Part shown: one piece after another, positions 9,259 through 17,833 of the stretch
Layout of the letters: every line of letters starts with the position of its first letter
Numbering within the stretch: position 1 is the first letter of the stretch
NCBI RefSeq assembly: GCF_014205795.1
Contig: NZ_JACHCN010000010.1
Coordinates: forward strand, 1 to 64,000
DNA: 64,000 nucleotides
Source: Rhodanobacter sp. MP7CTX1
GTDB taxonomy: Bacteria > Pseudomonadota > Gammaproteobacteria > Xanthomonadales > Rhodanobacteraceae
Reading direction: 5' to 3'
Position numbers and translations under genes: made by a program
The notes under the pieces: generated by a model
What the model was told of the DNA's origin: nothing
Databases searched by the model: none
What the model saw: the letters and a program-made list of their open reading frames with translations, nothing else

Positions 9259-9522
9259 CCTTCTCCCCGACGGGGAGAAGGTTGGGATAAGGGACCGGTA
9301 CTCGCGGGGAATCCACGCCGTAGGTTGGGGTGAGCATAGCGATGCCCAACTTCACCTCGGCGCCATGTTGGGCATCGCTATGCTCACCCCAACCGACAAG
9401 CGCACGACTCGGCGGATGTGCTCCCTCCCCTGCTTGCAGAGGAGGGCTGGGGCGGGGTCGCTCTTCGCCCAAAGGTCAAAAGCCTAACCCCCTCCCAGCC
9501 TCCCCCTGCAAGCAGGGGCAGG
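9259..9522. repeat. Cluster of three REP-like hairpin elements
   Basis: This 427-nt gap between the cytochrome and nucleotidase genes contains three separate palindromes. First, CCTTCTCCCCG/CGGGGAGAAGG at 9259-9281. Second, a perfect 28-bp inverted repeat (9323-9350 and 9367-9394, core GAGCATAGCGATGCCCAAC) around a 16-nt loop. Third, a longer element ending in the hairpin CCTCCCCCTGC-AA-GCAGGGGCAGG at 9499-9522. The third matches hairpins at 35482-35505 and 40348-40371. Such repeats are common between genes in this bacterial order. No gene is supported here. Confidence 0.85.
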
Positions 9523-9628
9523 AGCAAAAAAGGCCTGCGGCTACGCGACACAAGACCCCAGACAAGATCTGTCATCGCGATCTGCTAGTTTTTACGCTCA
9601 AGGCCTACACGCATCTCACGGAACCACC

Positions 9629-11614
9629 ATGTCGCTTCGCCTCGCCCCGTTTGTCACCCTGGCAGTCACCCTGCTCGCCGGCTGCGTCAGCCAAGCCCAC
9701 AAGCCGATCCAACTTTCAGATGGCGCGCGAGCGAGCGTGGCGATCCTTGAAACCACCGACATCCATGCAAACGTGCTGAGCTTCGACTACTACAAGCTCA
9801 AGCCGGACGATTCGCTCGGCTTCGAGCGTACCGCGACCTTGATCCGCCGCGCTCGCACTGAGTTTCCCAACACCTTCCTGTTCGACAGTGGCGACACCAT
9901 TCAAGGCAGCGTACCGGCCGACTATCAGGCGCTGGTAAAGCCCGTGGCCTGCGAGCAGGAACTGGCGATCTATCAGGCGATGGATGCGATCGGCTATGAC
10001 GGCGGCACCATCGGCAACCACGAGTTCAACTACGGTCTTGGCTTTCTGTCGCAGGTCACCGGCACGCCAATGAACGTGGATGGCGCGCGCGCGAACCGTT
10101 GCGCCGGACCGCACTTCCCATTGGTGTTGTCCAACGTCGACAGCACGCGCGACGGCGCCCCGATCTTCAAGCCGTGGGCTGTGCTCACCAAAACCATCGA
10201 GGCCTATACACAGGACGGCAGCAAGGTCGAGGTGCCGCTGAAAATCGGCATCATCGGCTTCACCCCGCCGCCCATCATGCAGTGGGACAAGCAGAACCTG
10301 GCCGGCAAGGTCACCGTCAGCGGCGTGGTCGAGGCCGCGCAGAAGTATCTGCCGCAACTCGAAGCGCAGCATCCTGACGTGATCGTGGCGATCCTGCACG
10401 GTGGACTGGATACCGCGCCATACACACCGGAGATGGAAAACGGCGGCTGGTATCTGGCCGGCGTTCCGGGCATCGACGTGCTGCTGCTCGGCCACGCGCA
10501 TACCGAATTTCCCGGTCCGCGCTACGCAGGCATGAAGGACGTCGACGCCCGGCGCGGCTTCGTGCGCAACGTGCCGGCCGTCATGGGTGGCTTCTTCGGC
10601 AAGGACCTGGGCGTTATCCAGCTGGTCTTGAATCGGCAGCAGGGTCGCTGGGTGGTCGACCTCGACAACACGCATAGCGAAGTGCGACCGATCTGTGCGC
10701 AGAAGAATCAATGCGTGCCGGCCGATCCCGGGATCGCACCTTTGGTGCAGAGCGTGCATGAAGCGGCGATCGCATACGTCAACACGCCGATCGGCGAAAG
10801 CACGCTGCGCATGAGCAGCTACTTTGCGGACGAAGGCAACATGACCGCACTGGCCGCCATCAACGCCGCGCAGGCTGACTACGTGCGGTCCGAATTGCCG
10901 CGGTTGCATCCCGAGCTTGCCCAGGTGCCGGTGCTGTCGTCCGCTGCCGCCTTCCGCACCGGCTTCGGCGGACCCGACGACTACACCGACGTCGCCTCTG
11001 GCGCGCTGACAGTGCGCAGTGCCGCCGACCTGTACTTCTATCCGAACACGCTGGCCGCAGTGAAGATCGACGGCAGCGTCCTGAAGGCGTGGCTGGAAAA
11101 ATCCGCCGAACGCTTCAACCGCATCGACCCGACCAGGGACGGCGAACAGACACTGATCAACGACCACTACCCCGGCTTCAATTTCGACCAGATCCAGGGC
11201 GGTATCCGCTACGTCATCGACGTGTCGAAGCCCGCGGGCCAACGCATCACGTCGCTGACCTGGCACGGCAAACCCGTCGCGCTGACCCAGCCATTCATCG
11301 TCGTCACCAACAACTACCGTGCCAGCGGCGGCGGAAACTTTCCCGGCCTCGACGGCAAGAACATCGTGCTGTCCGCACCGGACGGCACCCGCGAGATCCT
11401 GGTGAAATGGCTGCAACGCCATCAAGAGCTCAGCGCGAAGGATCTCGAACCCACCTCATGGCATTTCGCGCCATTGAAGGCTCATGGCACCATCGTGTTC
11501 AAGGGTGCCGCAGGCAAACAGGATGTGGCCCAGGCAGCAGGACTCAGGCACATTCGCCAGATCAAGGACAACGGCGACGGCACCGCGACGTACGCGATCG
11601 ATCTGTCGCGATGA
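9629..11614 (+). CDS. cpdB: 2',3'-cyclic-nucleotide 2'-phosphodiesterase/3'-nucleotidase-like lipoprotein
   Basis: A 661-residue exported phosphoesterase that should release nucleosides and phosphate from extracytoplasmic 2',3'-cyclic and 3'-nucleotides. The signal peptide MSLRLAPFVTLAVTLLAGC ends in a lipobox with Cys19, so the protein is probably membrane anchored. The N-terminal metallophosphatase domain has TTDIHANVLSFDYY, DSGDTIQGS, GNHEFNYG and GHAHTEF, which carry the metal ligands. The C-terminal 5'-nucleotidase domain holds NNYRASGGGNFPG, the substrate-binding motif. CpdB proteins are usually soluble in the periplasm, so the lipobox is a variation. It is a single gene downstream of REP-like repeats. 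Confidence 0.88.
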   Translation: MSLRLAPFVTLAVTLLAGCVSQAHKPIQLSDGARASVAILETTDIHANVLSFDYYKLKPDDSLGFERTATLIRRARTEFPNTFLFDSGDTIQGSVPADYQALVKPVACEQELAIYQAMDAIGYDGGTIGNHEFNYGLGFLSQVTGTPMNVDGARANRCAGPHFPLVLSNVDSTRDGAPIFKPWAVLTKTIEAYTQDGSKVEVPLKIGIIGFTPPPIMQWDKQNLAGKVTVSGVVEAAQKYLPQLEAQHPDVIVAILHGGLDTAPYTPEMENGGWYLAGVPGIDVLLLGHAHTEFPGPRYAGMKDVDARRGFVRNVPAVMGGFFGKDLGVIQLVLNRQQGRWVVDLDNTHSEVRPICAQKNQCVPADPGIAPLVQSVHEAAIAYVNTPIGESTLRMSSYFADEGNMTALAAINAAQADYVRSELPRLHPELAQVPVLSSAAAFRTGFGGPDDYTDVASGALTVRSAADLYFYPNTLAAVKIDGSVLKAWLEKSAERFNRIDPTRDGEQTLINDHYPGFNFDQIQGGIRYVIDVSKPAGQRITSLTWHGKPVALTQPFIVVTNNYRASGGGNFPGLDGKNIVLSAPDGTREILVKWLQRHQELSAKDLEPTSWHFAPLKAHGTIVFKGAAGKQDVAQAAGLRHIRQIKDNGDGTATYAIDLSR

Positions 11615-11729
11615 TGACGGTACGTCTTTGAGCTGACGGGCGATGTCGGTTATCAGCCGGAAGCCATCGGCGCCCGTAACTGGCTACTCAATGGAAAGGT
11701 GTGAAATCCATCCACTGGCCCAGCGCAAG

Positions 11730-12110
11730 TTAGTCCCAGCGATTGGCATTCTTGGGGAACCCCGGTCGCTGTACCCGGACGACACAGAAGCGCTGCCCCG
11801 TAGGTGCTTGCATCACGACCCAACGTTCAAGGCGATCCACGACCTGAGCCCCTAACTTCTCCAGGCGAGCCACCTCGGCGGGAATGTTGTCGGTCTCAAT
11901 GTCTACGTGAACCCTGCTCTCATGCGTGACGCGCTGAATCTCAACGATGGGTTCGTCGTCGGGCGTTTCCAGCATGCGGTAATTGCCGCGAGTGCCTGGA
12001 TGATCCAGGTCGATCGGCCGCCCCAATGCTTCAGTCCAGAAGCTGGCGGCCTTGTCGATATCGGACGTATTGCAATCGATGAGCAGCGCGCAAAGACGGG
12101 AATGGTGCAT
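11730..12110 (-). CDS. VOC superfamily (glyoxalase-like) protein
   Basis: A 126-residue protein with the beta-alpha-beta-beta-beta layout of the vicinal oxygen chelate fold. It begins with an LLIDCNTSDIDKAASFW strand-helix; a DLDHPGTRGNYRMLE segment, the VHVDIETDNI strand and a PTGQRFCVVRVQ end follow. It resembles the Glyoxalase_6 group of unknown substrate. It lies alone on the minus strand between cpdB and ynfA. A metal-binding or detoxifying role is possible, but no specific reaction can be assigned. Confidence 0.7.
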   Translation of the reverse strand: MHHSRLCALLIDCNTSDIDKAASFWTEALGRPIDLDHPGTRGNYRMLETPDDEPIVEIQRVTHESRVHVDIETDNIPAEVARLEKLGAQVVDRLERWVVMQAPTGQRFCVVRVQRPGFPKNANRWD

Positions 12111-12290
12111 AACTTCCTCATCCGAATTAGGTTGCGTGGAATGTGAAGATGTCGGCCTTGGGTGGCGGGCAGCGTGCCAGTCCGACCTCGGCGGCGCAAC
12201 GTCTGCGCCTGACCAGAAGCCGACCTTTCGAAGATTTGAGGCACCATACGAACACGATTAGGTCGCCCTGAACTCAGCCCTGGAAGAGAA

Positions 12291-12623
12291 ATGTTGGACT
12301 TCTTCAAACAAGCGTCACTGTTTGTGATGACGGCACTCGCCGAGATCATCGGCTGTTATTTGCCGTGGCTCGTATTGAAACAGGGCAAATCCGTGTGGCT
12401 TTTGGTGCCGGCAGCCGTTTCGCTGGGCCTATTTTCCTGGCTGCTTACGCTGCACCCTGCCGCCGCCGGAAGAACGTATGCCGCCTATGGCGGGATCTAT
12501 ATTGCGGTCGCGTTGCTGTGGCTGCGATTTGTCGATGGCGCGGTGTTAACCCGATGGGACATCACCGGAGCAGGTGTGGCTCTCCTGGGTATGGCAATCA
12601 TCGTCCTGCAGCCCCAAACGTAA
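12291..12623 (+). CDS. ynfA: YnfA family (UPF0060) small membrane protein
   Basis: A 110-residue inner-membrane protein with four predicted helices: about residues 7-28, 34-52, 60-80 and 88-107. The family signature is clear in [11 protein letters not shown], the [18 protein letters not shown] helix and the final [14 protein letters not shown] stretch. YnfA proteins have the small multidrug resistance (SMR) four-helix shape, but transport is not firmly shown for most. GGAAGAGAA directly precedes the ATG. It is 43 nt upstream of a DUF4386 membrane protein gene on the same strand, so they may be co-transcribed. Confidence 0.88.
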   Translation: MLDFFKQASLFVMTALAEIIGCYLPWLVLKQGKSVWLLVPAAVSLGLFSWLLTLHPAAAGRTYAAYGGIYIAVALLWLRFVDGAVLTRWDITGAGVALLGMAIIVLQPQT

Positions 12624-12666
12624 CGACCGTCACGGCCATTCATCATAGTTGCTCGGGAGAGAAGAC

Positions 12667-13362
12667 ATGACCTCACTCAGCAAGAACGCCAGAGTCGCGG
12701 GGTTGCTGTATCTGCTGCTCATCCTCGCCGGCTCCATCCGCCTTATCTACATTCCTCATACTCTGTTCGCAAACACCGACGCCACTGTTACCGCTGCCAA
12801 CATCGCCGCGCACGAATCCCTTTTCCGCTTTGGTATCGTCACCTGCCTTTTCTGCGCGGCCCTCCTGATCTACCTGATGCTGGCCCTTTGGCGATTGTTC
12901 AAGGGAGTGGATCAAACGCAAGCTGTGCTGATGGTGATCCTGGGGGGTGTCATGCCGGGCGTAATCTACCTCATCAACGTCGTGAATGACGCGGCTGCAT
13001 TGATCCTTGTCCGCGGCGCTGACTTTCTGTCGGTATTCGAGAAACCTCAGCGCGACGCCCTGGCCTTGCTGTTCCTTCGTCTGCATCATCAGATGGACGT
13101 TGCCGCCGAGGTGCTATGGGGGCTGTGGTTGTTCCCGCTGGCTATCCTGACGCTGCGGTCGGGCTTTCTGCCCCGCTTCCTGGGCGTCTGGCTCGTCATC
13201 GCTGGCTTCTCCTACCTGGCCCTGAGCTTCACCGGCGAATGGCTTCCGCGATTCGAGGATACGATTTTCAATCTTGGCTCCCCTGCCCGACTCGGAGAGT
13301 TGGCATTCGTATTGTGGCTCTTGATCATGGGCGCGAAGGAACGGATACCCCATGTCCGATAA
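12667..13362 (+). CDS. DUF4386 family membrane protein
   Basis: A 231-residue protein with about six hydrophobic helices, matching the DUF4386 pattern: an N-terminal KNARVAGLLYLLLILAG helix, the LMLALWRLF segment, a loop with the FLRLHHQMDVAAEVLWGLWL motif, and a final LGELAFVLWLL helix. The ATG at 12667 has GGGAGA 6 nt upstream; a reading from 12649 would add six residues without a site. Function is unknown. Neighbours are other small membrane genes. Confidence 0.78.
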   Translation: MTSLSKNARVAGLLYLLLILAGSIRLIYIPHTLFANTDATVTAANIAAHESLFRFGIVTCLFCAALLIYLMLALWRLFKGVDQTQAVLMVILGGVMPGVIYLINVVNDAAALILVRGADFLSVFEKPQRDALALLFLRLHHQMDVAAEVLWGLWLFPLAILTLRSGFLPRFLGVWLVIAGFSYLALSFTGEWLPRFEDTIFNLGSPARLGELAFVLWLLIMGAKERIPHVR

Positions 13363-13429
13363 ATAGGCACAATCGACATACTCTGGATTGCGATTGCCGT
13401 TCTGTTGCAGCTAGTCGCCGGGTGCTGAA

Positions 13430-14140
13430 GTGTCTCCACTTTTGATTGTCCATGTCAGCGCGGGTTGCGTCGGGATACTCTCCGGCGCGGCGGCCTTGTC
13501 GGTTCGCAAGGGCGAACGCCTGCACCGGGCGTTCGGCACCGTGTTTTTTCTCTCCATGCTTACGGTGTCCGCGCTCGCCATATATCTGGCCATTTTTGTG
13601 CCGCCCACTGCCGCTGGAGGCGCGCCGCCGAGCGCTTCTGTTTCTGTCGGGATTTTGACCATCTACCTCGTGGCCACCGCCTGGATGACGGTCAGGCGCA
13701 AGGAGGGATGCATTGGGCGATTCGAAAAGGGCGCGCTTCTCGTCGCCTTGGGTGTAACCGCTGCTCTGCTGATCTTTGGCTTGCGTGCGGCAAGCATCCC
13801 GATGACGCGGCCCGGCGGATACGTGCCTTACTTTGTCTTCGCTGCATTTGCGGCGTTCGCCGCCACCGGGGACCTCAGGATGATCCTGCGAGGTGGCATT
13901 TCCGGCGTACGCCGTATCGCGCGGCATCTGTGGCGTATGTGCTTCGCCTTGTTTTTTGCAGCATCCTTTTTCTTTCTCGGACAGCAGAAGGTCATGCCCG
14001 TGTACATGCACGGATCGCCGCTCCTCCTGGCGTTGGGGATTGCGCCTTTGCTGGTAATGATCTTTTGGCTGATACGCGTTCGGTTCACGAACTGGTTCAA
14101 AGATGATCCACACCACAAAGCAGATCGCTCACTGCGTTAG
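13430..14140 (+). CDS. Multi-pass membrane protein of unknown function (DUF2306-like layout)
   Basis: A 236-residue integral membrane protein with roughly seven hydrophobic segments. It begins MSPLLIVHVSAGCVGILSGA, with conserved-looking HVSAG and RLHRAFGTVFFLSM motifs seen in DUF2306-type proteins. The frame opens with GTG at 13430, which overlaps no other gene. It is 67 nt downstream of the DUF4386 gene. I do not recognise a specific function; no catalytic motif is evident. The coding call rests on length, hydrophobic periodicity and the family-like N-terminus. Confidence 0.65.
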   Translation: MSPLLIVHVSAGCVGILSGAAALSVRKGERLHRAFGTVFFLSMLTVSALAIYLAIFVPPTAAGGAPPSASVSVGILTIYLVATAWMTVRRKEGCIGRFEKGALLVALGVTAALLIFGLRAASIPMTRPGGYVPYFVFAAFAAFAATGDLRMILRGGISGVRRIARHLWRMCFALFFAASFFFLGQQKVMPVYMHGSPLLLALGIAPLLVMIFWLIRVRFTNWFKDDPHHKADRSLR

Positions 14141-14216
14141 GGATAAGAACCAGCGGACATTCAACGCGTAGGTTGAGCCCTTCGGCCCGGCTTTCGCCCA
14201 AGTCGGCTTGAATGGG

Positions 14217-14606
14217 TCAGGCCGCAGAAAGCGCACTGATCATGACGTAATACCCGTCAGGATCTCGGAGCGAGAACTCCATGGTTCCCGTGTTCGGGTT
14301 CATGCGGGGCTCCTCTTCGAGCCTGGTGACGAGAGCGCGTGCCCTTGGCAGGGCCATCTCGAAATCGTCCACACGAAAAAACAAGAGAAGGCCGTTGCCA
14401 GGCGTCGCGCGATCAGGCCTCATCAAGGTGGGATGCTCGTGGGCACCCCACTCGTGCAGGCAGAGCAAGACCGTGCCATCCGAGTCGAGAATCTGCCCGA
14501 AGTCGTCATGGGCAGGTTGCGTCTGTGGCAGTCCAAAGAGCGACTGGTACCACTTGAAGCTGCCAGCCACATCACCTACCCCGATGATCGTCCACGTGCG
14601 CTTCAT
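14217..14606 (-). CDS. VOC superfamily (glyoxalase/bleomycin resistance-like) protein
   Basis: A 129-residue single-domain protein. The start MKRTWTIIGVGDVAGSFKWY and the closing EFSLRDPDGYYVMISAL are the typical strands of this fold; HEWGAHEHP and FFRVDDFEMALPRA fill the middle. The substrate is unknown; relatives include thiol-transferring and dioxygenase enzymes. It is the second of three VOC genes in the window, and is unrelated in context to the others. It converges on the membrane protein gene ending at 14140. Confidence 0.72.
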   Translation of the reverse strand: MKRTWTIIGVGDVAGSFKWYQSLFGLPQTQPAHDDFGQILDSDGTVLLCLHEWGAHEHPTLMRPDRATPGNGLLLFFRVDDFEMALPRARALVTRLEEEPRMNPNTGTMEFSLRDPDGYYVMISALSAA

Positions 14607-14933
14607 CTGGGTATCCTCCTAGGGCCTAATTGCCGAATCGCGGCACATGAAGTGCCGCACGATGTCCGCTTCGGATTGAAGGGAGCGGACTTTCCCCGCT
14701 TGCCGAGGGAAAGAAGCTGCCGAGTATGGCGCGTAGTGTGGAAGTCCGCAGCAAGCCTTGAGTTCCACCAAAACGGATCGCATGACGCATTGCCAGAACT
14801 GGAGGCAATTTGGCGTGGTGCATCTAGCGTCAGCCCGATACCTTGATCAGGTATTGTCAAAGCCCCGGATGGGGTCGCCCTCCGGTCGATGTGAAGTCCC
14901 GCATAGTGATGCGCCATCATCCGACGAGCTCGT
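14607..14933. other. Intergenic region, no gene supported
   Basis: This divergent 327-nt gap lies between the VOC gene and the TauE/SafE permease. Long frames on the minus strand (to 15379) are shadows of the permease. I see no clear promoter, hairpin with a T-tract, or small gene. Confidence 0.5.
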
Positions 14934-15692
14934 ATGCACCCGACATGGTCTTGGCTGGAATTGATCCTTGCATCGTTCGCTGCCGGAGTGCAAAACGCTT
15001 TGGCTGGAGGCGGATCCTTTCTTACCTTTCCGGCACTGTTGTTCGCAGGCCTCGATCCCCGCGCGGCAAATATCGCTTCCACCATTGCGCTGTTTCCAGG
15101 CCAAGTGACCACGGGGCTGGCTGGACGCGCGGACGTTGCGGGTTCCGAGGGCTTATCGTTCCGCCTGCTGCTATGGATCAGCTTGGTCGGTGGCGCGTTT
15201 GGGGCTGTGTTACTGCTTGTGACGCCGGTCAGCGTGTTTACCCGGCTCGTGCCGTATCTCGTGTTGTTCGCCACAGTCGTATTCGCCTGGGGTAGCTTTT
15301 TGAGAAAGCTACCGAACAACGGCACTAAACCGGCACTGGACAGACACTTTGCCATGGTTGTGCAGTTCTGCATCGCCATCTACGGCGGCTATTTCGGTGG
15401 CGGCATCGGTATTCTGATGTTGGCCGCACTTACTGCGACGGGTTTGAGCGTGCGCGTCGCTGGTGCAACCAAAAACGTGCTGGCAGCGGTGATGAACGCC
15501 TCAGCAGTGGCGATCTTCCTGGTGCAGTCTCGCGCCCTTCCTTGGTCACTGATCGCATGCGTAGCAGCCCCTGCGATCATCGGCGGCCAGATCGGCGCCC
15601 ACTTGTTGCATCGAGTCAACGAGAAGGTACTGCGCATCGCTATCGTCTGTATCGGAATTGCGCTGACCGTGGGCTTGTTCGTGACGAAGTAG
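14934..15692 (+). CDS. TSUP family (TauE/SafE) permease
   Basis: A 252-residue inner-membrane permease with seven to eight helices. The N-terminal repeat has ASFAAGVQNALAGGGSFLTFP, the signature of the family, and the second repeat has the parallel YGGYFGGGIGILMLAALTATG. Members export sulfite, sulfoacetate or other organic anions; the substrate here is not evident. A KNVLAAVMNASAVAIF segment is also typical. It is a single gene with no sulfur metabolism neighbours. Confidence 0.87.
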   Translation: MHPTWSWLELILASFAAGVQNALAGGGSFLTFPALLFAGLDPRAANIASTIALFPGQVTTGLAGRADVAGSEGLSFRLLLWISLVGGAFGAVLLLVTPVSVFTRLVPYLVLFATVVFAWGSFLRKLPNNGTKPALDRHFAMVVQFCIAIYGGYFGGGIGILMLAALTATGLSVRVAGATKNVLAAVMNASAVAIFLVQSRALPWSLIACVAAPAIIGGQIGAHLLHRVNEKVLRIAIVCIGIALTVGLFVTK

Positions 15693-15956
15693 GCGCGCTC
15701 AGCGGCGCGCCAGCCCCTCGGCCATCGTGCATCGACCGCTTCAGGTCGCCGCCGGAAGCCAACATCATGAGATTGCCGCCTGGATGTCCGGTGAACAAGG
15801 ACCGCTTGCCCAGACCGGACATTCGGCCAAGCTCGATGCGCGCATGCATATGTGCAACGCGAATCGACATGATCGTTTGATGATGGCGATGGCGCTCGCC
15901 ATCGAGCAGGCTGGCACAACGCTATGATCTGGCCTTGGCCCCGGGAGGCTCGGAGC

Positions 15957-16568
15957 ATGACTGAGCAGCGAACGATTGGTGTCTTGCATGGTGTGTCCCT
16001 TACCGTCGCGGCCTGGGACGGAGTGATGGCGGCAGTCGACCTGTCTTTTGCCTGCATGTTTGAGCGCGAGCTCTCTGATACCGGTCCGGCGGGCGGTCTG
16101 CGCCATCTGGATGACGCGCTTGGCGGTACGCTGACCAAGCTTCGGCGCGCGGGATACTTTCGGGCTCAGCCCATGGAGACGCTCTTGCTCAGCCGGCTGC
16201 CGGCGACCGTCCTCGCTCGGGCCGTCATGGTGGTAGGGCTTGGCGATCCATCAACTTGGTCACCTGCGCTCACCGCAGAGGCGGCGGCTACCGCGGTTCG
16301 TGCCGCCATGCAGCACGGAATAGAGAGTGCAGCTTTCGCCCCCAGCCTGCTTGATGCGGGGCTTGCGCCGAGCGCCACGGGCGACGTCGCTGCCCTGATG
16401 CTGAAAGCGGTGGTTGGCGCGATTTCGGCGCAGGTGCAAATAGCCGCCACGGGCCTGGCTCCGCCGCACTCACTTCGCCAGTGGGTATTCGACGTCGGCC
16501 CGGCGCACATGGACAGCGTGACCGCACATTTCCAGGCCGCGTTCGCGGCGCTCATCCCTGCCGCCTGA
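15957..16568 (+). CDS. Free-standing M17 aminopeptidase N-terminal-domain protein
   Basis: A 203-residue protein matching only the N-terminal macro-like domain of leucyl aminopeptidases (M17). Visible signatures are DLSFACMFERE, LDDALGGTLTKLRRAGYFRA, ETLLLSRLP and VMVVGLGDPSTW. The catalytic C-terminal peptidase domain, with its metal-binding Lys/Asp/Glu residues, is absent and no second gene supplies it. The ATG at 15957 is chosen because GGGAGG at 15943-15948 is 8 nt upstream; 15924 would add 11 residues. The stop is clean, with no downstream remnant of the peptidase domain. The retained domain may bind a nucleotide-like ligand or act as a partner, but the role is unknown. Confidence 0.72.
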   Translation: MTEQRTIGVLHGVSLTVAAWDGVMAAVDLSFACMFERELSDTGPAGGLRHLDDALGGTLTKLRRAGYFRAQPMETLLLSRLPATVLARAVMVVGLGDPSTWSPALTAEAAATAVRAAMQHGIESAAFAPSLLDAGLAPSATGDVAALMLKAVVGAISAQVQIAATGLAPPHSLRQWVFDVGPAHMDSVTAHFQAAFAALIPAA

Positions 16569-16798
16569 TGGGAGCGATGTGAGCGTGTGCGGGCCCTCGT
16601 ATAACCGTAGTTGGGGCTATCGCAAGGAATCGCGTCTCGATTCCAGGATAGCGATGTGACCACTGTTGCAGCTATTGGCGCGCAAGCTGAGGGACTGTGC
16701 CCATGGCACCAGGACCCCGGTGTGCTACACGGAAAGCCAGAAGGCACTGATGTGGGGCCGCCGGCAACATGGCGACACACGCTATTGCGGCTGCGATG

Positions 16799-17155
16799 TC
16801 AATCTCTGCCCATCGAAAAGATGGGCTCGAAGCAGCCCAGGATGAGACGTCCGGCGTCGAACGGCGGTTCGTCGGGCGTGTCCAGAGATCCATCCTCGTG
16901 CATCTTTGCTTCGGCCGCGTAGAAGCTCGCCTTGTCTGGCCAGATTTGCCAGGTAAATACGATCTTCTCACCGTCTTTTGCCGCGACGGCGCGCCGGAAG
17001 TCGGTCTGCTTGCCATCGGGGACGTAGTCCTCCCAACTCTCGACGATCTCGAGGCAGCCATGGCTCTTGAAGATCTTCGCCCCGTTTTCAGCCCATCGGC
17101 GATAGGCATCCATCTTGTCCTCGGGCACGGGGATAACCAGGCCAGCGACGTACAT
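16799..17155 (-). CDS. DUF1428 family protein
   Basis: A 118-residue cytoplasmic protein of the dimeric alpha/beta-barrel type. The DUF1428 signature is strong: MYVAGLVIPVPEDKMDAYRR, GCLEIVESWEDYVPDGK, a KDGEKIVFTWQIWPDK stretch and the end FEPIFSMGRD. AAGGAG lies 8 nt before the ATG at 17155; the longer frame to 17269 is not supported. Function is unknown in the family. It is transcribed away from the sigma-54-type promoter region, so it shares an upstream region with the small membrane protein at 17409. Confidence 0.85.
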   Translation of the reverse strand: MYVAGLVIPVPEDKMDAYRRWAENGAKIFKSHGCLEIVESWEDYVPDGKQTDFRRAVAAKDGEKIVFTWQIWPDKASFYAAEAKMHEDGSLDTPDEPPFDAGRLILGCFEPIFSMGRD

Positions 17156-17232
17156 GGTTGAAACTCCTTCGGGCTGCGTCTGAGCTCGAGAGAAAGCAAA
17201 TGGTCTGCTGCGGATCGATCGCGGATATGCAC

Positions 17233-17281
17233 TGTCCGCTGTCCGCGCATGTCCGGACAATACCAACACCGTCCGCGGACA
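17233..17281. promoter_or_regulatory. Cluster of TGTCC palindromes, likely enhancer-binding sites
   Basis: Two direct TGTCCGC copies (17233-17239, 17240-17246), a perfect TGTCCGGACA palindrome (17250-17259) and GTCCGCGGAC (17271-17280, followed by A) lie in 49 nt. They are about 70-115 bp upstream of the -24 element at 17348, the normal place for a bacterial enhancer-binding protein. The repeated TGTC core is reminiscent of sites described for the PilR type of activator, but the cognate protein is unknown. Confidence 0.6.
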
Positions 17282-17347
17282 TCAGCTCCTGCCCGGAGGC
17301 GACGGTTGAAATGGCAAAGGAATGCGGGTTGCGGGGAATTCGAAAGG

Positions 17348-17363
17348 TTGGCACGGGGTTTGC
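17348..17363 (+). promoter_or_regulatory. Sigma-54 (-24/-12) promoter
   Basis: TTGGCACGGGGTTTGC is an essentially perfect sigma-54 promoter: the -24 element TTGGCAC, five bases, then the -12 element TTGC. A start near 17375 would leave about 34 nt before the ATG of the small protein at 17409. Confidence 0.8.
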
Positions 17364-17408
17364 CATATACCTCTTGAAAGCTTCCCAACCCACTCGCGGA
17401 GAACCATC

Positions 17409-17564
17409 ATGAAATTCGAAACCCTGATGCTGCACAGCCTTTTCGCCGCCTGCCTGCTGATCTGCGTGCTGACCCTTGGTGCCATGCTCACAACACAGAC
17501 GACGGTCTCGAATGTCGCTGCGAGCCATGCTCCGGCTGCGGTTTCCGCGAACTCGGCCAGCTGA
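17409..17564 (+). CDS. Small 51-residue single-pass membrane protein under a sigma-54 promoter
   Basis: The peptide starts MKFETLMLHSLFAACLLICV. A hydrophobic helix spans about residues 7-28, followed by a Thr/Ser/Ala-rich tail of about 22 residues ending ANSAS. The ATG is preceded by CGGAGAA at a workable distance (actcgcggagaaccatcatg). It is too short for normal gene callers. The strong sigma-54 promoter 46 nt upstream and the palindrome cluster upstream of that support a real, regulated gene. The helix could be an uncleaved anchor or a signal peptide. I do not recognise the family. The remainder of the gap to 17833 shows no gene. Confidence 0.65.
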   Translation: MKFETLMLHSLFAACLLICVLTLGAMLTTQTTVSNVAASHAPAAVSANSAS

Positions 17565-17833
17565 ATCAGCTTAGCCATGCAGCACTACGCTTGTGCTTGA
17601 CCACCGGCGCCTCTCGACACTTTGCGTAGCGGCTTGGCCGTCCGTCGACACATCCCGACGCACATCATGAGTCTCTCGTTACCTTCTTCGTCGATAGCTA
17701 CCTGGTCACTACGCGACAAATCATGTCGTCTTCCGCGCATCGCAGATAGCTTTTGAGCTGATCGGTGTGCTTGCTGGTCAATCGGTCGCGCCATTGCGCT
17801 GCAAGTCCGAACGAAAGAGCTGGCCGTTCCAGG

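Noticed and set aside
15727-15927. A 66-codon frame (MHRPLQVAAGSQHHEIAA) before the M17 N-terminal domain gene
   Set aside because: Weak start region and no recognisable feature; a relic of a protein cannot be excluded, but support is insufficient.
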